Shown one piece after another: positions 1 to 9,284 of a stretch of 64,000 nucleotides of DNA. This stretch comes from Bacillus thuringiensis (lineage in GTDB: Bacteria > Bacillota > Bacilli > Bacillales > Bacillaceae_G). Both the position numbers and the translations under genes were made by a program. The stretch is taken from positions 124,001 through 188,000 of the forward strand of contig NZ_CP012101.1 in NCBI RefSeq assembly GCF_001182785.1. The letters run 5' to 3'. The notes beneath the pieces are model-generated. The model saw nothing but the letters and a program-made list of their open reading frames with translations, did no database searches and was not told the origin of the DNA. Each line of letters opens with the position of its first letter. The first letter of the stretch is position 1.

Positions 1-16
1 TTGTTTGCAGAGAAGG

Positions 17-187
17 TCAATCTTTGTTTTGTTTTTCTAACAGTTGAATAACTCTATCTAACTTTTGCTCAATTGGATCTTGTTTTTTGTGATTATTGTT
101 ACGCAGAATTATACGTATAATCCCTCCCAATAGTGCACCAATGATTATTGTAATAATGATGTAAGAAATAGTAGTTCCTAAAGGCAT
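17..187 (-). CDS. small single-pass membrane protein, DUF4083-like
   Basis: A 56-residue ORF starting ATG at 187 behind AAGGGGC. Residues 6-28 form one hydrophobic helix rich in Ile, followed by a short charged cytoplasmic tail ending in a coiled-coil-like stretch (IEQKLDRVIQLLEKQNKD). The tail resembles small Bacillus DUF4083-type proteins, whose function is unknown. No operon partner is visible because the window begins just downstream. Confidence 0.55.
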   Translation of the reverse strand: MPLGTTISYIIITIIIGALLGGIIRIILRNNNHKKQDPIEQKLDRVIQLLEKQNKD

Positions 188-271
188 TATTTAGCCCCTT
201 ATTTTCCTTATTATACCATTTATAAGGAGTAATATGTTTTGTGATTTGGTTTGTATATTGTATACAAGTCA

Positions 272-492
272 AGTTGTCATAACGTCTCATTATCAGTAGC
301 AAGGAAAAAGGCAGAATCTTATTCTCACAAGAAATTTTCCTTTTTCTTTTCCTATAATTTTATGCATCTTTTTATACATTCCTATCCTTGCGCGATTTTA
401 GGGTTCTCGTTTGTTATTGGATTAGCCGAAAAAGTGTATAAAATCTTACATGCTCTTAGCGTAGGGGTTTTCCGAAATGCTGGTGGTACTCC
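272..492 (-). mobile_element. Tn3-family transposon end remnant, copy 1
   Basis: Positions 455-492 are a 38-bp Tn3-type inverted repeat on the minus strand: it begins GGAGTACC (outer end, 492) and ends ACGCTAAG (inner end, 455). The following 180 bases, to about 272, match two other places in reverse orientation (2932-3165 and 28135-28362), all sharing TAACAAACGAGAACCC and a distal AATGAGACGTTATG-type block. No transposase gene is attached. An 85-codon ORF here is translated transposon end, not a gene. Confidence 0.7.
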
Positions 493-509
493 ATTGCTAT
501 CAAGCTAAG
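492..509. repeat. IS231-type terminal inverted repeat relic
   Basis: CATTGCTATCAAGCTAAG resembles the IS231 end (CATGCCCATCAACTTAAG type, from memory). It abuts the outer edge of the Tn3-type repeat, a known preferred target region for IS231 in Tn4430 ends. Confidence 0.5.
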
Positions 510-1083
510 ATTATGTAAAATCAATTTCAGGTGAGAAGGTTTTGAAAAAGCTGATTATGTATTAAATACACCAAAAGATATTTTGAATTTACTTTAACCA
601 AGATCGAGTCTAATAAAGAAATTAAGTTACTCACTAAAAAGTCGATTTCTTAACGTACAGGAAATCGACTTTTTATTTCTAGGATTAGCGAAAGAAATTT
701 GGTTATTGTTGGTGCTATCTTTCAGTGAAGGTTTTATTGATATTCTAGTTTTTTTAGCATAAAACACCTTAATTCTAGTTACCTTTATGCTTCTTATTAA
801 AATTCCTGGCAAAGTTTATGGATTAATAATTAACCTACGGTTAATTTATAGGTAAAATGATAATCAAAGTGTTAGCTTGATGGGAATAAGATAAAAGAGC
901 TCTTTTTAAATGTAGTTGGAATTTCAATTAAAAAATATGAGGTTTAATCCATAATAATTATAAATTAATTAATAAGAAAACAAAGAGTGCTTCCTCTTTT
1001 TATAATGTTTTATTAAACTGGATAAACTTCAATAAAAAGCTTATCATTAAGTGCTAAAAGATAAGCTTTTTTGTCTATACTTA
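510..1083. other. AT-rich gene-poor stretch
   Basis: No convincing gene is seen. It contains one strong terminator hairpin at 636-674 and scattered short ORFs without ribosome sites. A short hairpin with TTTTTTGT lies near 1035-1075, just downstream of the minus-strand gene ending at 1084, and may terminate it. Confidence 0.5.
636..674. terminator. bidirectional hairpin terminator with TTAACGTACAG loop
   Basis: Perfect 14-bp stem AAAAAGTCGATTTC / GAAATCGACTTTTT. The 11-nt loop TTAACGTACAG (650-660) recurs exactly in a hairpin with a different stem at 58221-58243. Confidence 0.75.
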
Positions 1084-1266
1084 TTAAATTTTATTTAATT
1101 TCTTCCATGCTAATACTATAATAAGATATTGAATACCAAATAGGAAAGCGAAAAGTATAATGAATCTTGCTATTACTGATAACCATCCAACGAAATCTTC
1201 AGGTAAGTTATATTTGTATGTGGTAGCACCTATTGCGACAAAACAAAAAATAAAGGTATTACTCAT
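1084..1266 (-). CDS. small membrane protein, unknown
   Basis: A 60-residue ORF with two hydrophobic segments (about residues 5-17 and 29-54) and a basic C-terminal KKLNKI. No good ribosome site precedes the ATG at 1266; an upstream ATG AAA AAA TGA suggests the N-terminus may be shifted by a base change. It follows two frameshifted genes on the same strand (1304-1731), so it may be the last member of a decaying operon. Family not recognised. Confidence 0.4.
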   Translation of the reverse strand: MSNTFIFCFVAIGATTYKYNLPEDFVGWLSVIARFIILFAFLFGIQYLIIVLAWKKLNKI

Positions 1267-1303
1267 TTTTTCATTTAATTATTCTTTATTATTAATATCT
1301 GTT

Positions 1304-1542
1304 TCATAAAACAACAGTCAGAATAGATTTAATAAAAAAGAATATCATATAAAAAATTATAATAGCTAATGAAGCAGCCCATTCGAGAAATGGACGTTGT
1401 AGATATGCTCCTCTTATTATAAAATCAGCAAAAGCTATAAGTAGGACAACAATTCCAGATTTAGCCCAAATTTTCATTTCGATTTGTTGAATGCTTTCAT
1501 CTGATTGTGTACTGAGTGAAAATCATTTTTTAGTTTTTCCAT
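1304..1542 (-). pseudogene. frameshifted small membrane protein
   Basis: Starts ATG at 1542 just after the upstream HTH gene. The first frame runs about 10 codons (MEKLKNDFHSV); a shift near 1500 then moves to a frame reading DESIQQIEMKIWAKSG and two hydrophobic helices, ending at 1304. An HTH gene followed by a small membrane gene matches the intact pair at 28691-29325. Confidence 0.55.
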
Positions 1543-1543
1543 T

Positions 1544-1731
1544 TTAAAGTTCCTTCCAAAATAATTTATCTAAGGTTTTATCTAGTGTTTTAGCTATATG
1601 AATGCAAAGTTTTAAAGAATGGTTATTTCAATAAGACTAATGGTTTGTCGTGTAACGTTCACAATATCGGCTAACTCTTGTTGGGTCAGACCTTTTTCTA
1701 CTCTTGCAATTTTTACTTTACTTACAGACAT
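1544..1731 (-). pseudogene. frameshifted XRE-type HTH regulator
   Basis: ATG at 1731 behind GAGGTG. Frame one encodes an HTH like that of the intact protein at 28691 (KIARVEKGLTQQELADIV, then VTRQTISLIE) and hits a stop after 39 codons. A second frame continues with HSLKLCIHIAKTLDKTLDKL to 1544. Comparison with the paralogue shows that several bases encoding EKGKYNP-like residues are lost. The DNA-binding half might still be made. Confidence 0.7.
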
Positions 1732-1900
1732 TAATTACACCTCATTTGTAAAAATAAACTTCATACAATAAATCTTATATTCTATATATTATATTTCAAT
1801 TAAATAAATTATATATTTTACATTAAGACATATATAGGTTACTAATATCTATTTTTTTCATTTCTATTATTTTTTGTATCTAAAAAAGCCTACAAATATG

Positions 1901-1951
1901 AAAATACGATATCCTTTCCTATGATTCTGCAGAAAGAATATCGTATTTTTT
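1901..1951. terminator. hairpin terminator
   Basis: AAAATACGATAT pairs with ATATCGTATTTT, followed by TT on the plus strand; an inner CTTTC/GAAAG stem extends it. The rest of 1740-2060 holds no gene. Confidence 0.6.
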
Positions 1952-1976
1952 CATTTGAGGGGAGAACTTTTTTTTA

Positions 1977-1994
1977 TTAGTTTGATAGCGATTG
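1977..1994. repeat. IS231-type end relic
   Basis: TTAGTTTGATAGCGATTG is a degenerate inverted copy of the repeat at 492-509, followed by GAGTAGCACC, a degenerate Tn3-type outer end. Confidence 0.4.
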
Positions 1995-2060
1995 AGTAGC
2001 ACCAAAGCGTTTAAGAATAAAATTGTACAACAGTTACTGGTTAATTATTCTATATTTCAT

Positions 2061-2282
2061 TTAAAAATAATTTTTAAAATCAGTACGTTTATAAATTCTC
2101 ACCATTAAGAAATAAGAACCGATAAATATAAGCATGGTAACAATTGAAGCAAGTACAATTAGTTGATCAATAGTAAATTGTGTAGTAACACTATATACAA
2201 GGTCAGTAATATTTACATATGCCTCAAGTGGTCTCCATAAAACAACACATACAGAGAAAATAATGGTGACAGCAGCCATCAA
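2061..2282 (-). CDS. small membrane protein or C-terminal fragment
   Basis: A 73-codon ORF with two hydrophobic segments (residues about 3-15 and 38-62) and a basic tail (RIYKRTDFKNYF). The only starts are TTG-ATG at 2282/2279 without a ribosome site, so this may be the 3' end of a longer membrane gene cut upstream. Family not recognised. Confidence 0.35.
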   Translation of the reverse strand: MMAAVTIIFSVCVVLWRPLEAYVNITDLVYSVTTQFTIDQLIVLASIVTMLIFIGSYFLMVRIYKRTDFKNYF

Positions 2283-2446
2283 ATATTTATTGGTGAAACG
2301 ATAGATAGTAATTCTTTATCATATAAATGGATTTGTATTCACTTAAACTCTTTCTTTTTCTTATCCAAGAGTAACTGACGCATTTTAAACATGGTAGATG
2401 TACAGAGTAAAATGCTAATAATTTGCCCATATAAATGGCATTCTAA

Positions 2447-2761
2447 GCGTTCTTTCTTAATTCCTTTGCACCTCTGAATCTAAAAGAAAGATTTCCATAT
2501 TTTGAACAAAAGAAACAACAAGAAGCAGTCCGAGCAAAAGAACAGGAACATCAAAAGGCTACAGCTAATACAGCACCTCAGCAACAAGCTGCACCTAAAC
2601 CAGAGAAAATTCACTTTGCAAACTGTAAAGATACAAATACTGCCGGTTACTATGATATAACTCCAGATAGCCCCGCTTATGCTTCACATTTAGATCGCGA
2701 TGGTGATGGTGTGGCTTGTGAAAGAAATAAATTACATAAAAAATCTAGTAAAAAACATTAG
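2447..2761 (+). pseudogene. 5'-truncated Excalibur-domain protein
   Basis: The frame is open from just after a TAA at 2444 to TAG at 2761 without a suitable start. It encodes a charged Gln-rich linker (QKKQQEAVRAKEQEHQ), then an Excalibur domain: NCKDTNTAGYYDI, then LDRDGDGVACE, the Ca-binding DxDxDGxxCE motif, and a Lys-rich end. Excalibur domains occur in secreted or surface proteins of Gram-positives. The N-terminal signal or membrane part is missing. Confidence 0.7.
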
Positions 2762-2931
2762 ATGTATGGATAAGCATTCTTTTGAGTGCTTTTATTATTT
2801 CTCAAGTTCTAATATATTAAAACATGCTATAATATATATATTGGGTCAGCATCCAATACATATTATTAAAATTAAAGTGGTTATCAAGTCAGAGGAAGGC
2901 ACCTTGGGGTGTCTTTTCTTTTTTCTTAAAA

Positions 2932-3165
2932 GGGGATTTCCAGTACTTCGGCAAAAAAAGTACGCTAAGAGTATGCAAGATTTTATACAGTTTTTCGGCT
3001 AATCCAATAACAAACGAGAACCCTAAAATCGCGCCAGGATAGGAATGTATATCTCTTCTGTTATATTCGTAACTGGGAGCACATTTTTCATAAATGCAAA
3101 ACGACTTAAAATTAGTGAGAAAAATAAAACAAAAAGTAACTTCCAATAATGAGACGTTATGTTAA
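2932..3165 (+). mobile_element. Tn3-family transposon end remnant, copy 2
   Basis: Positions 2932-2969 are a 38-bp repeat beginning GGGGATTTCC and ending ACGCTAAG, so the element extends rightwards. The next ~195 bases match copies 1 and 3, ending in AATAATGAGACGTTATGTTA. It has no transposase. Copies 1 and 2 face away from each other and flank 493-2931. Confidence 0.7.
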
Positions 3166-3248
3166 CTTTACATAAATACTATATACATCTAAAAATCTAA
3201 ATAAATCATTATATTTGAATGATACAATTAAGAAAAGGGGGAGAAAAA

Positions 3249-3437
3249 ATGAATTGGATAATGTTAAAAGATTCAAAAACCATGTCAGGTTTCGTACTTG
3301 CAATATTACTATCAATACTATCAGTTGTTTTCGCTGTAAAAGGAAGCGACTATTGGATAGTACTTAGTGTTCTTACAACTGTTCTGACGTTCCTTAGCGT
3401 AAATAGAGCAGACAAGATTTACAAATCAAGAGGCTAA
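3249..3437 (+). CDS. two-helix small membrane protein (paralogue of 48820-49017)
   Basis: 62 residues. The start is the ATG at 3249 preceded by AAAAGGGGGAG; an upstream in-frame ATG at 3219 lacks a ribosome site. It aligns with the protein at 48820-49017: a short N-terminus with LKD, two hydrophobic helices, and an ending of the form SVNRADKIYK / SVYRADQLYK. Function unknown; small size and topology are compatible with a membrane regulator or immunity-type peptide, but nothing specific supports this. Confidence 0.6.
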   Translation: MNWIMLKDSKTMSGFVLAILLSILSVVFAVKGSDYWIVLSVLTTVLTFLSVNRADKIYKSRG

Positions 3438-3498
3438 AACAGTAACCCTCTCTGAACAAGAGTTTTTTTCAATAACTTCAAATAACGAAAATTATGTA

Positions 3499-3526
3499 AA
3501 TAAGCTGTCCATATGGACAGCTTATT
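3499..3526. terminator. 28-bp perfect palindrome, likely terminator
   Basis: AATAAGCTGTCC, ATAT centre, then its exact complement GGACAGCTTATT, followed by TTATTAAAG. It lies 60 bases after the small membrane gene and ahead of the spore-surface cluster. Confidence 0.6.
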
Positions 3527-3696
3527 TTATTAAAGAACAACTGTTTCCGCAGCTTTCTTTAATGGACCAAGATCTTATAACATATGATACTAAATATAGA
3601 TATGTTTTTTATTTTAAATGATATAAAATTCTTTATTAGTTCTATCTTGTTTATCTGATACATTTATTAATTACAATATTTTTTTGGCGGTGAATT

Positions 3697-4241
3697 ATGT
3701 TAAATAAAAAAAACCACAAAATTCTATACTAGATGAATGCTTAAATGCTGCCGTATTAAATCCAAATTTAATTGGTCCTACATTACCACCTATTCCTCCT
3801 TTTACTCTTCCTACTGGAGTAACTGGTCCCAATTTATCTGGAACATTTATAGAAGTAGTACAGAATGGTTCAAATCAAACTGTAGCACCTGCTGATCCTT
3901 TTATATTTAATTCTCAACCGATAGCAAGCAATATTACATTTAATGGTTCTGATACATTAACTATAATAGACTCAGGTACTTATACTATAGGGTTTTATGT
4001 AGGAATTAGTATAACAAACACAACAACACCTATAATAATATCTGTGAGTATTAATGGTACTACTACTGGTCAAAGAACTATGGAATTAGATACAACAGCA
4101 GGAGAAATTTCTACTACTTTAATTAGAAATTTAGTAGCTGGAGATAATATTCAATTAATTAATAACAGTACAGGACCATTAATAACTTCCCCTTCTAATG
4201 GTTTTCAATCATTACGTTTAATTATTTATCGAATCTTTTAA
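3697..4241 (+). pseudogene. BclA-leader exosporium protein without collagen region, frameshifted in an A8 tract
   Basis: GGCGGTGA at 3687 precedes ATG 3697, but the run of eight A at 3706-3713 puts the start out of frame with the rest; nine A would restore it. The second frame encodes DECLNAAVLNPN, then LIGPTLPPIPPFTLPTG, the exosporium-targeting leader of BclA-family proteins, only one GVTGP collagen-like triplet region, and a BclA-like C-terminal beta domain (TLTIIDSGTYTIGFYVGI, ending LRLIIYRIF). The corrected protein would be about 181 residues. Either decayed, or rescued by slippage on the A tract. Confidence 0.75.
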
Positions 4242-4386
4242 TCTCACTTTCCTTATTTTTTGCATTTTTACTTCTATAAAAAAGTACAAAATCTTTCTAC
4301 AGATCCCGAACCAACGACGGATTCAATATTAAAATGTAATCATATAAATACTATCATTCTGTCAAACAAATAAATATGAAAAATAG

Positions 4387-4427
4387 TAAAAAGCAGAATC
4401 CTAATTCTATTAGGGATTTTGCTTTTT
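4387..4427 (+). terminator. rho-independent terminator
   Basis: AAAAGCAGAATCCTAAT pairs with TATTAGGGATTTTGCTTTT, then T residues. Positioned after the BclA-leader gene. Confidence 0.7.
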
Positions 4428-4748
4428 TAACGCTTTTCTTATTTTCGGATGTGAGTGCTGGCTCGTCGTGTCGGGGCAAACCCCCACATAATGTTAATCC
4501 CTATTGAGAAAATCATGCTTTGAACAGGAGAATTGGCAGTTCAGCTTGGCAAAAATTAAAAATCAACCGAAAAGCATTGCTCTTACAATCCACCTGTACA
4601 ATTTCATATATATTATATTTACTCTTAACTATATATAAGAAGAATTTTTATAAATAAATCAAATCTCTTAAAACAAGTTTCCGATTAATAAAAAAATTAA
4701 TACCTTACTAATAGCTAATAACAAATTGATAAGATGGGAGATGTTTTT
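4428..4748. other. intergenic stretch with repeat fragments
   Basis: No gene seen. GTGAGTGCTGGCT at about 4451 recurs at about 6205. CCCCCACATAATG resembles sequence beside the IS231-type end near 27590. The last 70 bases are AT-rich and presumably hold the promoter of the next gene. Confidence 0.4.
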
Positions 4749-5294
4749 TTGTCTGAGCGTTGTAAAAAATGCGGATATAGACACTCTAACTGTAGGTGTC
4801 ATGAGGAATTTCCAACATGTCAACAGAAAGTTGTCATCGAGGGAATATCAAGTGTATTTTCACCAGCTTTCGGAAATTTTTATCAAACTAACTTTGTCAC
4901 ATTGATTAATAACCAACCTATGCCTTGGAATGCTACTAGACAGATAAATGGTGGAGTAAATCTAAATCCTGATGGAGTAACTATCCATGTTGCTCAAGCT
5001 GGATCTTATTATATTGAATATTATGTAAGTGTAAATTATAATCCCGTTGATCCTGGGGGTGACAGAGATTTGGGAATATTCATAAACGATGTGGAAATTC
5101 CTAACAACCAAACTCGATTTGGGGTTACTAATAATGAAGCCGATCGCAATGTTTGTGCCACTATTTCTGGTGGATCTATTGTATTTATCCCAGCTAATGC
5201 TACTGTCCAATTGAGAAATGTATTAAATGAAATTATAAAAACTAGTGATGGCCGAAAACTTGCAGCATCAATTAATTTGATTAAATTATCTTGA
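4749..5294 (+). CDS. exosporium-like jelly-roll protein with Cys-rich N-terminus
   Basis: About 181 residues from TTG 4749, chosen because GGGAG lies 8 bases upstream; an in-frame ATG at 4734 has no ribosome site. The N-terminus CKKCGYRHSNCRC is Cys-rich. The body is a beta-rich domain like the C-terminal domain of BclA and related exosporium proteins (VTIHVAQAGSYYIEYYVSV, DRDLGIFINDVEIPN). No signal peptide, as expected for proteins assembled by the mother cell. It lies between the leader gene and the collagen genes, so a role in the spore surface is inferred. Confidence 0.65.
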   Translation: MSERCKKCGYRHSNCRCHEEFPTCQQKVVIEGISSVFSPAFGNFYQTNFVTLINNQPMPWNATRQINGGVNLNPDGVTIHVAQAGSYYIEYYVSVNYNPVDPGGDRDLGIFINDVEIPNNQTRFGVTNNEADRNVCATISGGSIVFIPANATVQLRNVLNEIIKTSDGRKLAASINLIKLS

Positions 5295-5469
5295 TTTTTC
5301 ATTTTAGATATAAATACCCACGACTGAACCCGTGAGCTTTCACAATTTGATATGTGAAGGGTCGTTCCACCTCTAACCCCTAAAAGAGTGCTCTTTTGGC
5401 GTTCATCGATCTCTTTTTCTTTCTTAAAAACAGCATGATAACTTCTAATAACGGGAATTATGTAAACAC

Positions 5470-5504
5470 AAAAGTCCTCCAGTTAAACAATCCGGAGGAC
5501 TTTT
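5470..5504. terminator. bidirectional terminator
   Basis: AAAGTCCTCC / GGAGGACTTT stem flanked by A and T runs, between convergent genes ending at 5294 and 5519. Confidence 0.8.
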
Positions 5505-5518
5505 AATAGTTTTCTAAG

Positions 5519-6079
5519 TTATCTTCCAAATACACTCAATCCTAAATAAATTAAACTATAACTAATTAAAGCACTTGCAAGCATTAAACCTATTTTTAAT
5601 AATTTATCTTTTATATTAGGCTTTACCTCACTTATAGGTTTCCCCTCTATAAAATCAACTATTTGACGATAAGTTTTTAAATTATGCTCTTTGTTTATGT
5701 TTTCAACTTTCAGTGATGAAAACATAAACAAAATCGTAAGCACAAAAAGTATTATAAGACCATAATAACCAAAAAAGTAAAATACAGGTGCAATAGAAAT
5801 AGGAAGTATAATCATTGATGCTAACATGATGTAACTCCACTTAAAGAAAGTTGATTTTTGAAGTTCTTCTTTCATGATCTTTACATCTCCTTTAACTAAA
5901 TCATCTAGGGAGACGTTAAAGAGAATACTCATCATTAGTAAATTATGAATATCTGGATAGTTCCTTTCATTTTCCCAGTTAGAAATAGATTGTCTGGAAA
6001 CATGGATTTTTTCTGCTAACTTCTCTTGGGACATATTATCCCATTTACGAAAATATTGTATCTGTCTACCAATGTTCAT
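5519..6079 (-). CDS. XRE-family regulator with membrane domain
   Basis: 186 residues, ATG at 6079 behind AAGGGAG. Residues 1-60 are a canonical HTH_3 domain (MSQEKLAEKIHVSRQSISNW, then DLVKGD). Residues 78-125 contain two or three hydrophobic helices, and another hydrophobic segment lies near the C-terminus (165-184). Membrane-linked XRE regulators of this form are common in Bacillus. No target is evident; the gene stands alone between terminators, downstream in orientation of the collagen genes. Confidence 0.75.
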   Translation of the reverse strand: MNIGRQIQYFRKWDNMSQEKLAEKIHVSRQSISNWENERNYPDIHNLLMMSILFNVSLDDLVKGDVKIMKEELQKSTFFKWSYIMLASMIILPISIAPVFYFFGYYGLIILFVLTILFMFSSLKVENINKEHNLKTYRQIVDFIEGKPISEVKPNIKDKLLKIGLMLASALISYSLIYLGLSVFGR

Positions 6080-6268
6080 CTATACATCTCCCTTAAATTT
6101 GAGGTTAAATTAAAGGCTAATTAAAGACTACCAAATTTCTTTATAATAACATGATTCTACTGTGTAAAAATGTTTTATCATGCTATTCTCCCCAGTTTTT
6201 GGGTGTGAGTGCTGGCTTTTCGCTTGCAAAAAACCCTCATTACCAGTCAACAATCATACTCAAAAACA

Positions 6269-6293
6269 AAAAACACTCTAATGAGTGTTTTTT
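6269..6293. terminator. terminator of collagen gene 1
   Basis: AAACACTC / GAGTGTTT stem with A/T flanks, just beyond the stop of the 6350-7576 gene. The same hairpin follows the other two collagen genes. Confidence 0.75.
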
Positions 6294-6349
6294 CCATTAA
6301 ATCACTTTCATCGCATATCTATTTTAATTTTATAATAGCCTGGATAATA

Positions 6350-7576
6350 TTAAAATTTTCTATATATAGAAAAACGAACTGCTTGCCGATTAAAGTTTCC
6401 TGGAACACCAGGATTAGGAATACCAGTTACTGTAGGAATATTTACAGTATTTGGTCCGACATTAAATAATTGTACTAAATCACCTGCATTTAAAGATACT
6501 ATCAAATTGCCTGAAATTATTATACCACTTGTATTCTTCCCCATACTTCTTTGTAGTTGAGTTTCACCATTAATACCTACAGCAAAAACAATAGGAGGCG
6601 GGCTTGTTGGATCTATAGCAATATAATAATTTATTACATAAACACCCGTATCAATAATTACAAATCCAGCTGTAGTAGATGTTACGTTAACAATTTCCGC
6701 ATTAAAATTGAACGTAATGTTAGTACCACTTAAAACAACTAACTGATTTCCACCCGTTAATTGAGTAGTAAGAGTTCCATACGTCGCACGCATCACAGGT
6801 CCTGTTGGACCTGATATCCCAGGAGGACCTTGTATTCCTGGATCACCTTGCGGTCCTGTTGGGCCTACTGGTCCAGAAGGACCTTGTATTCCTGGATCAC
6901 CTTGTGGTCCTGTTGGGCCTACTGGTCCAGAAGGACCTTGTATTCCTGGATCACCTTGTGGTCCCGTTGGGCCAACCGAACCTTGTGGACCAGTTGGGCC
7001 TATTGGTCCTGTTGCTCCTGTGGTGCCACCACCGGGTCCTGTTGCTCCTGTGGGTCCTGTTGCACCAGCACTAGGTCCTGTTGCTCCTGTTGCTCCTGTT
7101 GCTCCTGTTGCACCAGCTCCAGGGCCAGTTAGTCCTGTTGGCCCGGTTGGACCGGTTTCTCCAGCTCCTATTGATCCTACTGGTCCTGCTGGCCCGGTTG
7201 GACCAGTATCCCCAGGTACCCCTTGAATTCCTTGTACGCCTTGTGGTCCTGTCGATCCAGTAACACCAGGTACCCCTTGAATTCCTTGTACGCCTTGTGG
7301 TCCTGTCGATCCAGTAACACCAGGTACCCCTTGAATTCCAGGTTCCCCTTGTGGCCCTGTCGATCCAGTAACACCAGGAGGTCCTTCCGGTCCTACTGGA
7401 CCTATATTCCCAGGTTCTCCTTGTGGCCCTGTAGGTCCAGTTGGACCTGTTATACCGATTCCTGTTCCACCGGGCCCTGTTGGCCCGGTTGGGCCTGTTC
7501 CTCCTGTTGGCCCTTGCCCTGCAGGAGGAAAGGCACATGGAAAAGGAATATGATTACATTTATTAAACTTATTCAT
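6350..7576 (-). CDS. BclA-like collagen exosporium protein, tandem copy 1
   Basis: 408 residues, ATG at 7576 with GGTGG 5 bases upstream. Residues 1-20 form a Cys-containing N-terminus ([16 protein letters not shown]). Residues about 21-265 are Gly-X-Y repeats rich in GPTGP and GPQG, with internally duplicated blocks. Residues 270-408 form a BclA-type C-terminal beta domain ([17 protein letters not shown], ending RFSIYRKF). Members form trimeric hair-like filaments on spores. It lacks the LVGPTLPPIPPF-type leader, so attachment must use another signal. Three tandem copies differ mainly in the repeats and C-terminus. Confidence 0.85.
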   Translation of the reverse strand: MNKFNKCNHIPFPCAFPPAGQGPTGGTGPTGPTGPGGTGIGITGPTGPTGPQGEPGNIGPVGPEGPPGVTGSTGPQGEPGIQGVPGVTGSTGPQGVQGIQGVPGVTGSTGPQGVQGIQGVPGDTGPTGPAGPVGSIGAGETGPTGPTGLTGPGAGATGATGATGATGPSAGATGPTGATGPGGGTTGATGPIGPTGPQGSVGPTGPQGDPGIQGPSGPVGPTGPQGDPGIQGPSGPVGPTGPQGDPGIQGPPGISGPTGPVMRATYGTLTTQLTGGNQLVVLSGTNITFNFNAEIVNVTSTTAGFVIIDTGVYVINYYIAIDPTSPPPIVFAVGINGETQLQRSMGKNTSGIIISGNLIVSLNAGDLVQLFNVGPNTVNIPTVTGIPNPGVPGNFNRQAVRFSIYRKF

Positions 7577-7626
7577 GTTTCCACCAACTTTTCAAGTTAA
7601 TTGCAATTAATTGAATGCATACCTAA

Positions 7627-7655
7627 TATGTTATGAAATACATGTTAAATCTGTT
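7627..7655 (-). promoter_or_regulatory. sigma-K type promoter of collagen gene 1
   Basis: On the minus strand AACA, 16 bases, CATAACATA. This fits the mACm-16-CATAnnnTA pattern of sigma-K, the late mother-cell sigma factor that drives exosporium genes. It sits about 50 bases upstream of the start codon. Confidence 0.75.
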
Positions 7656-7725
7656 TGTATATCTAGGCATTTAATTTTTTTAACTCTTTAACACATAAAA
7701 ATCCCCAAAATAATAAAAAGAAGAA

Positions 7726-7752
7726 AAAAAACACTCAAATGAGTGTTTTTTC
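7726..7752. terminator. terminator of collagen gene 2
   Basis: AAAAACACTC, loop AAAT, GAGTGTTTTT, just beyond the gene ending at 7811. Confidence 0.8.
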
Positions 7753-7810
7753 TAACTTAAATCACTTGTATTCCATATTTATTTTAATTTTATAATAAAC
7801 CTTGTTAATA

Positions 7811-9037
7811 TTAAAATATTCTAAATATAGAGAAGCGTGCTCCCTGCCTATTCGCTGGTGTTGGATTACCAGGTTCGGTAATACCAGTTACTGTAGGGAT
7901 TATTACAGTATTTTGTCCAACATTATATAGTTGAATTTGATCACCTGCATTTAAAAATGCTATCAAATTGCCTGCAATTATTGAACCACTTGTATTCATC
8001 CCCATACTTCTTTGATTTTGAGTTTGATTATTAACACCAACAGCAAAAAGAATAGCAGGCAAGCTTGTTGGATCTATAGCAATAAAATATTCTATTGTAT
8101 ATATACCTGAGTCAATAATTATTATTGTATTTAGACCATCAAATATAAGGTTAGTAACTTGAGTACTGTTATTAAAATTAACTGGAGCACCACTTAAAAC
8201 AGTTTGAGGAGTACCTGTACTTGAAAAAGCAAGATTTGCGTATGCTGTAGGAGCATTGGGCCCTGATGGTCCTTGTGGCCCAGAAGGCCCTTGTAAACCA
8301 GGATTACCTTGAATACCTGTTGGCCCTTCGGGACCTGGTGGACCTTGAATTCCTTGTACACCTTGTGGTCCCGTTGGCCCTTCGGGACCTGGTTCCCCCT
8401 GAATTCCTTGTACACCTTGTGGTCCTGTTGGACCTTCAGGACCTGGTGGACCATCTGGTCCTATTGGACCTGTTGCTCCTGTTGCCCCACCCGCTGGCCC
8501 TGTTACCCCTGTCGGTCCTGTTGGGCCACCAGATGGTCCTGTCGGTCCCGCTGGTCCTGTTGCTCCTGTTGCCCCTGTTCCAAGACCCGTAGGTCCTACT
8601 GGTCCTGTTGGACCTGTTGCCCCAATTCCTGTTGGACCTATTGGTCCCGTAGGTCCTGTTGGACCTGGATTTCCAGGTATCCCTTGAATTCCAGGTACCC
8701 CTTGTGGACCTGTCGATCCAATAACACCAGGTACCCCTTGAATTCCAGGTACCCCTTGTGGACCTGTCGATCCAGTAACACCAGGTACCCCTTGAATTCC
8801 AGGTACCCCTTGTGGACCTATCGATCCAGTAACACCAGGAGGTCCTTCCGGTCCTACTGGACCTATATTCCCAGGTTCTCCTTGTGGCCCTGTAGGTCCA
8901 GTTGGACCTGTTATACCGATTCCTGTTCCACCGGGCCCTGTTGGCCCGGTTGGGCCTATTCCTCCTGTTGGCCCTTGCCCTGCAGGAGGAAAGGCACATG
9001 GAAAAGGAATATGATTACATTTATTAAACTTATTCAT
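7811..9037 (-). CDS. BclA-like collagen exosporium protein, tandem copy 2
   Basis: 408 residues with an N-terminus nearly identical to copy 1 ([16 protein letters not shown]), Gly-X-Y repeats to about residue 262, and a C-terminal domain ([17 protein letters not shown], ending RFSIFRIF). The upstream 150 bases match copy 1 almost base for base, including ribosome site and promoter, so the transcription unit was duplicated whole. The central block [13 protein letters not shown] is itself repeated three times, indicating repeat-number variation by recombination. Confidence 0.85.
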   Translation of the reverse strand: MNKFNKCNHIPFPCAFPPAGQGPTGGIGPTGPTGPGGTGIGITGPTGPTGPQGEPGNIGPVGPEGPPGVTGSIGPQGVPGIQGVPGVTGSTGPQGVPGIQGVPGVIGSTGPQGVPGIQGIPGNPGPTGPTGPIGPTGIGATGPTGPVGPTGLGTGATGATGPAGPTGPSGGPTGPTGVTGPAGGATGATGPIGPDGPPGPEGPTGPQGVQGIQGEPGPEGPTGPQGVQGIQGPPGPEGPTGIQGNPGLQGPSGPQGPSGPNAPTAYANLAFSSTGTPQTVLSGAPVNFNNSTQVTNLIFDGLNTIIIIDSGIYTIEYFIAIDPTSLPAILFAVGVNNQTQNQRSMGMNTSGSIIAGNLIAFLNAGDQIQLYNVGQNTVIIPTVTGITEPGNPTPANRQGARFSIFRIF

Positions 9038-9087
9038 GTTTCCACCAACTTTTCAAGTTAATTGCAATTAATTGAATGCATACCTAA

Positions 9088-9116
9088 TATGTTATGAAAT
9101 ACATCTAAAATCTGTT
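9088..9116 (-). promoter_or_regulatory. sigma-K type promoter of collagen gene 2
   Basis: AACA-16-CATAACATA on the minus strand, as for copy 1; the spacer differs by a few bases while both boxes are unchanged. Confidence 0.75.
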
Positions 9117-9198
9117 TGTATATCTAGGCATTTAATTTTTTTAACTCTTTAACACATAAAAATCCCTAAAATAATATTATAAAATAATAAAAAGAAGA

Positions 9199-9226
9199 AA
9201 AAAAACACTCAAATGAGTGTTTTTTC
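9199..9226. terminator. terminator of collagen gene 3
   Basis: AAAAACACTC / GAGTGTTTTT hairpin just beyond the stop at 9285. Confidence 0.8.
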
Positions 9227-9284
9227 TAACTTAAATCACTTGTATTCCATATTTATTTTAATTTTATAATAAACCTTGTTAATA

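Noticed and set aside
251..508. 85-codon ORF and its counterpart at 2889-3146
   Set aside because: Both are translations of opposite strands of the Tn3-type end repeat; no ribosome site.
6780..7500. Regular direct repeats resembling a CRISPR array
   Set aside because: They encode Gly-X-Y triplets in frame and lack constant repeat/spacer lengths.
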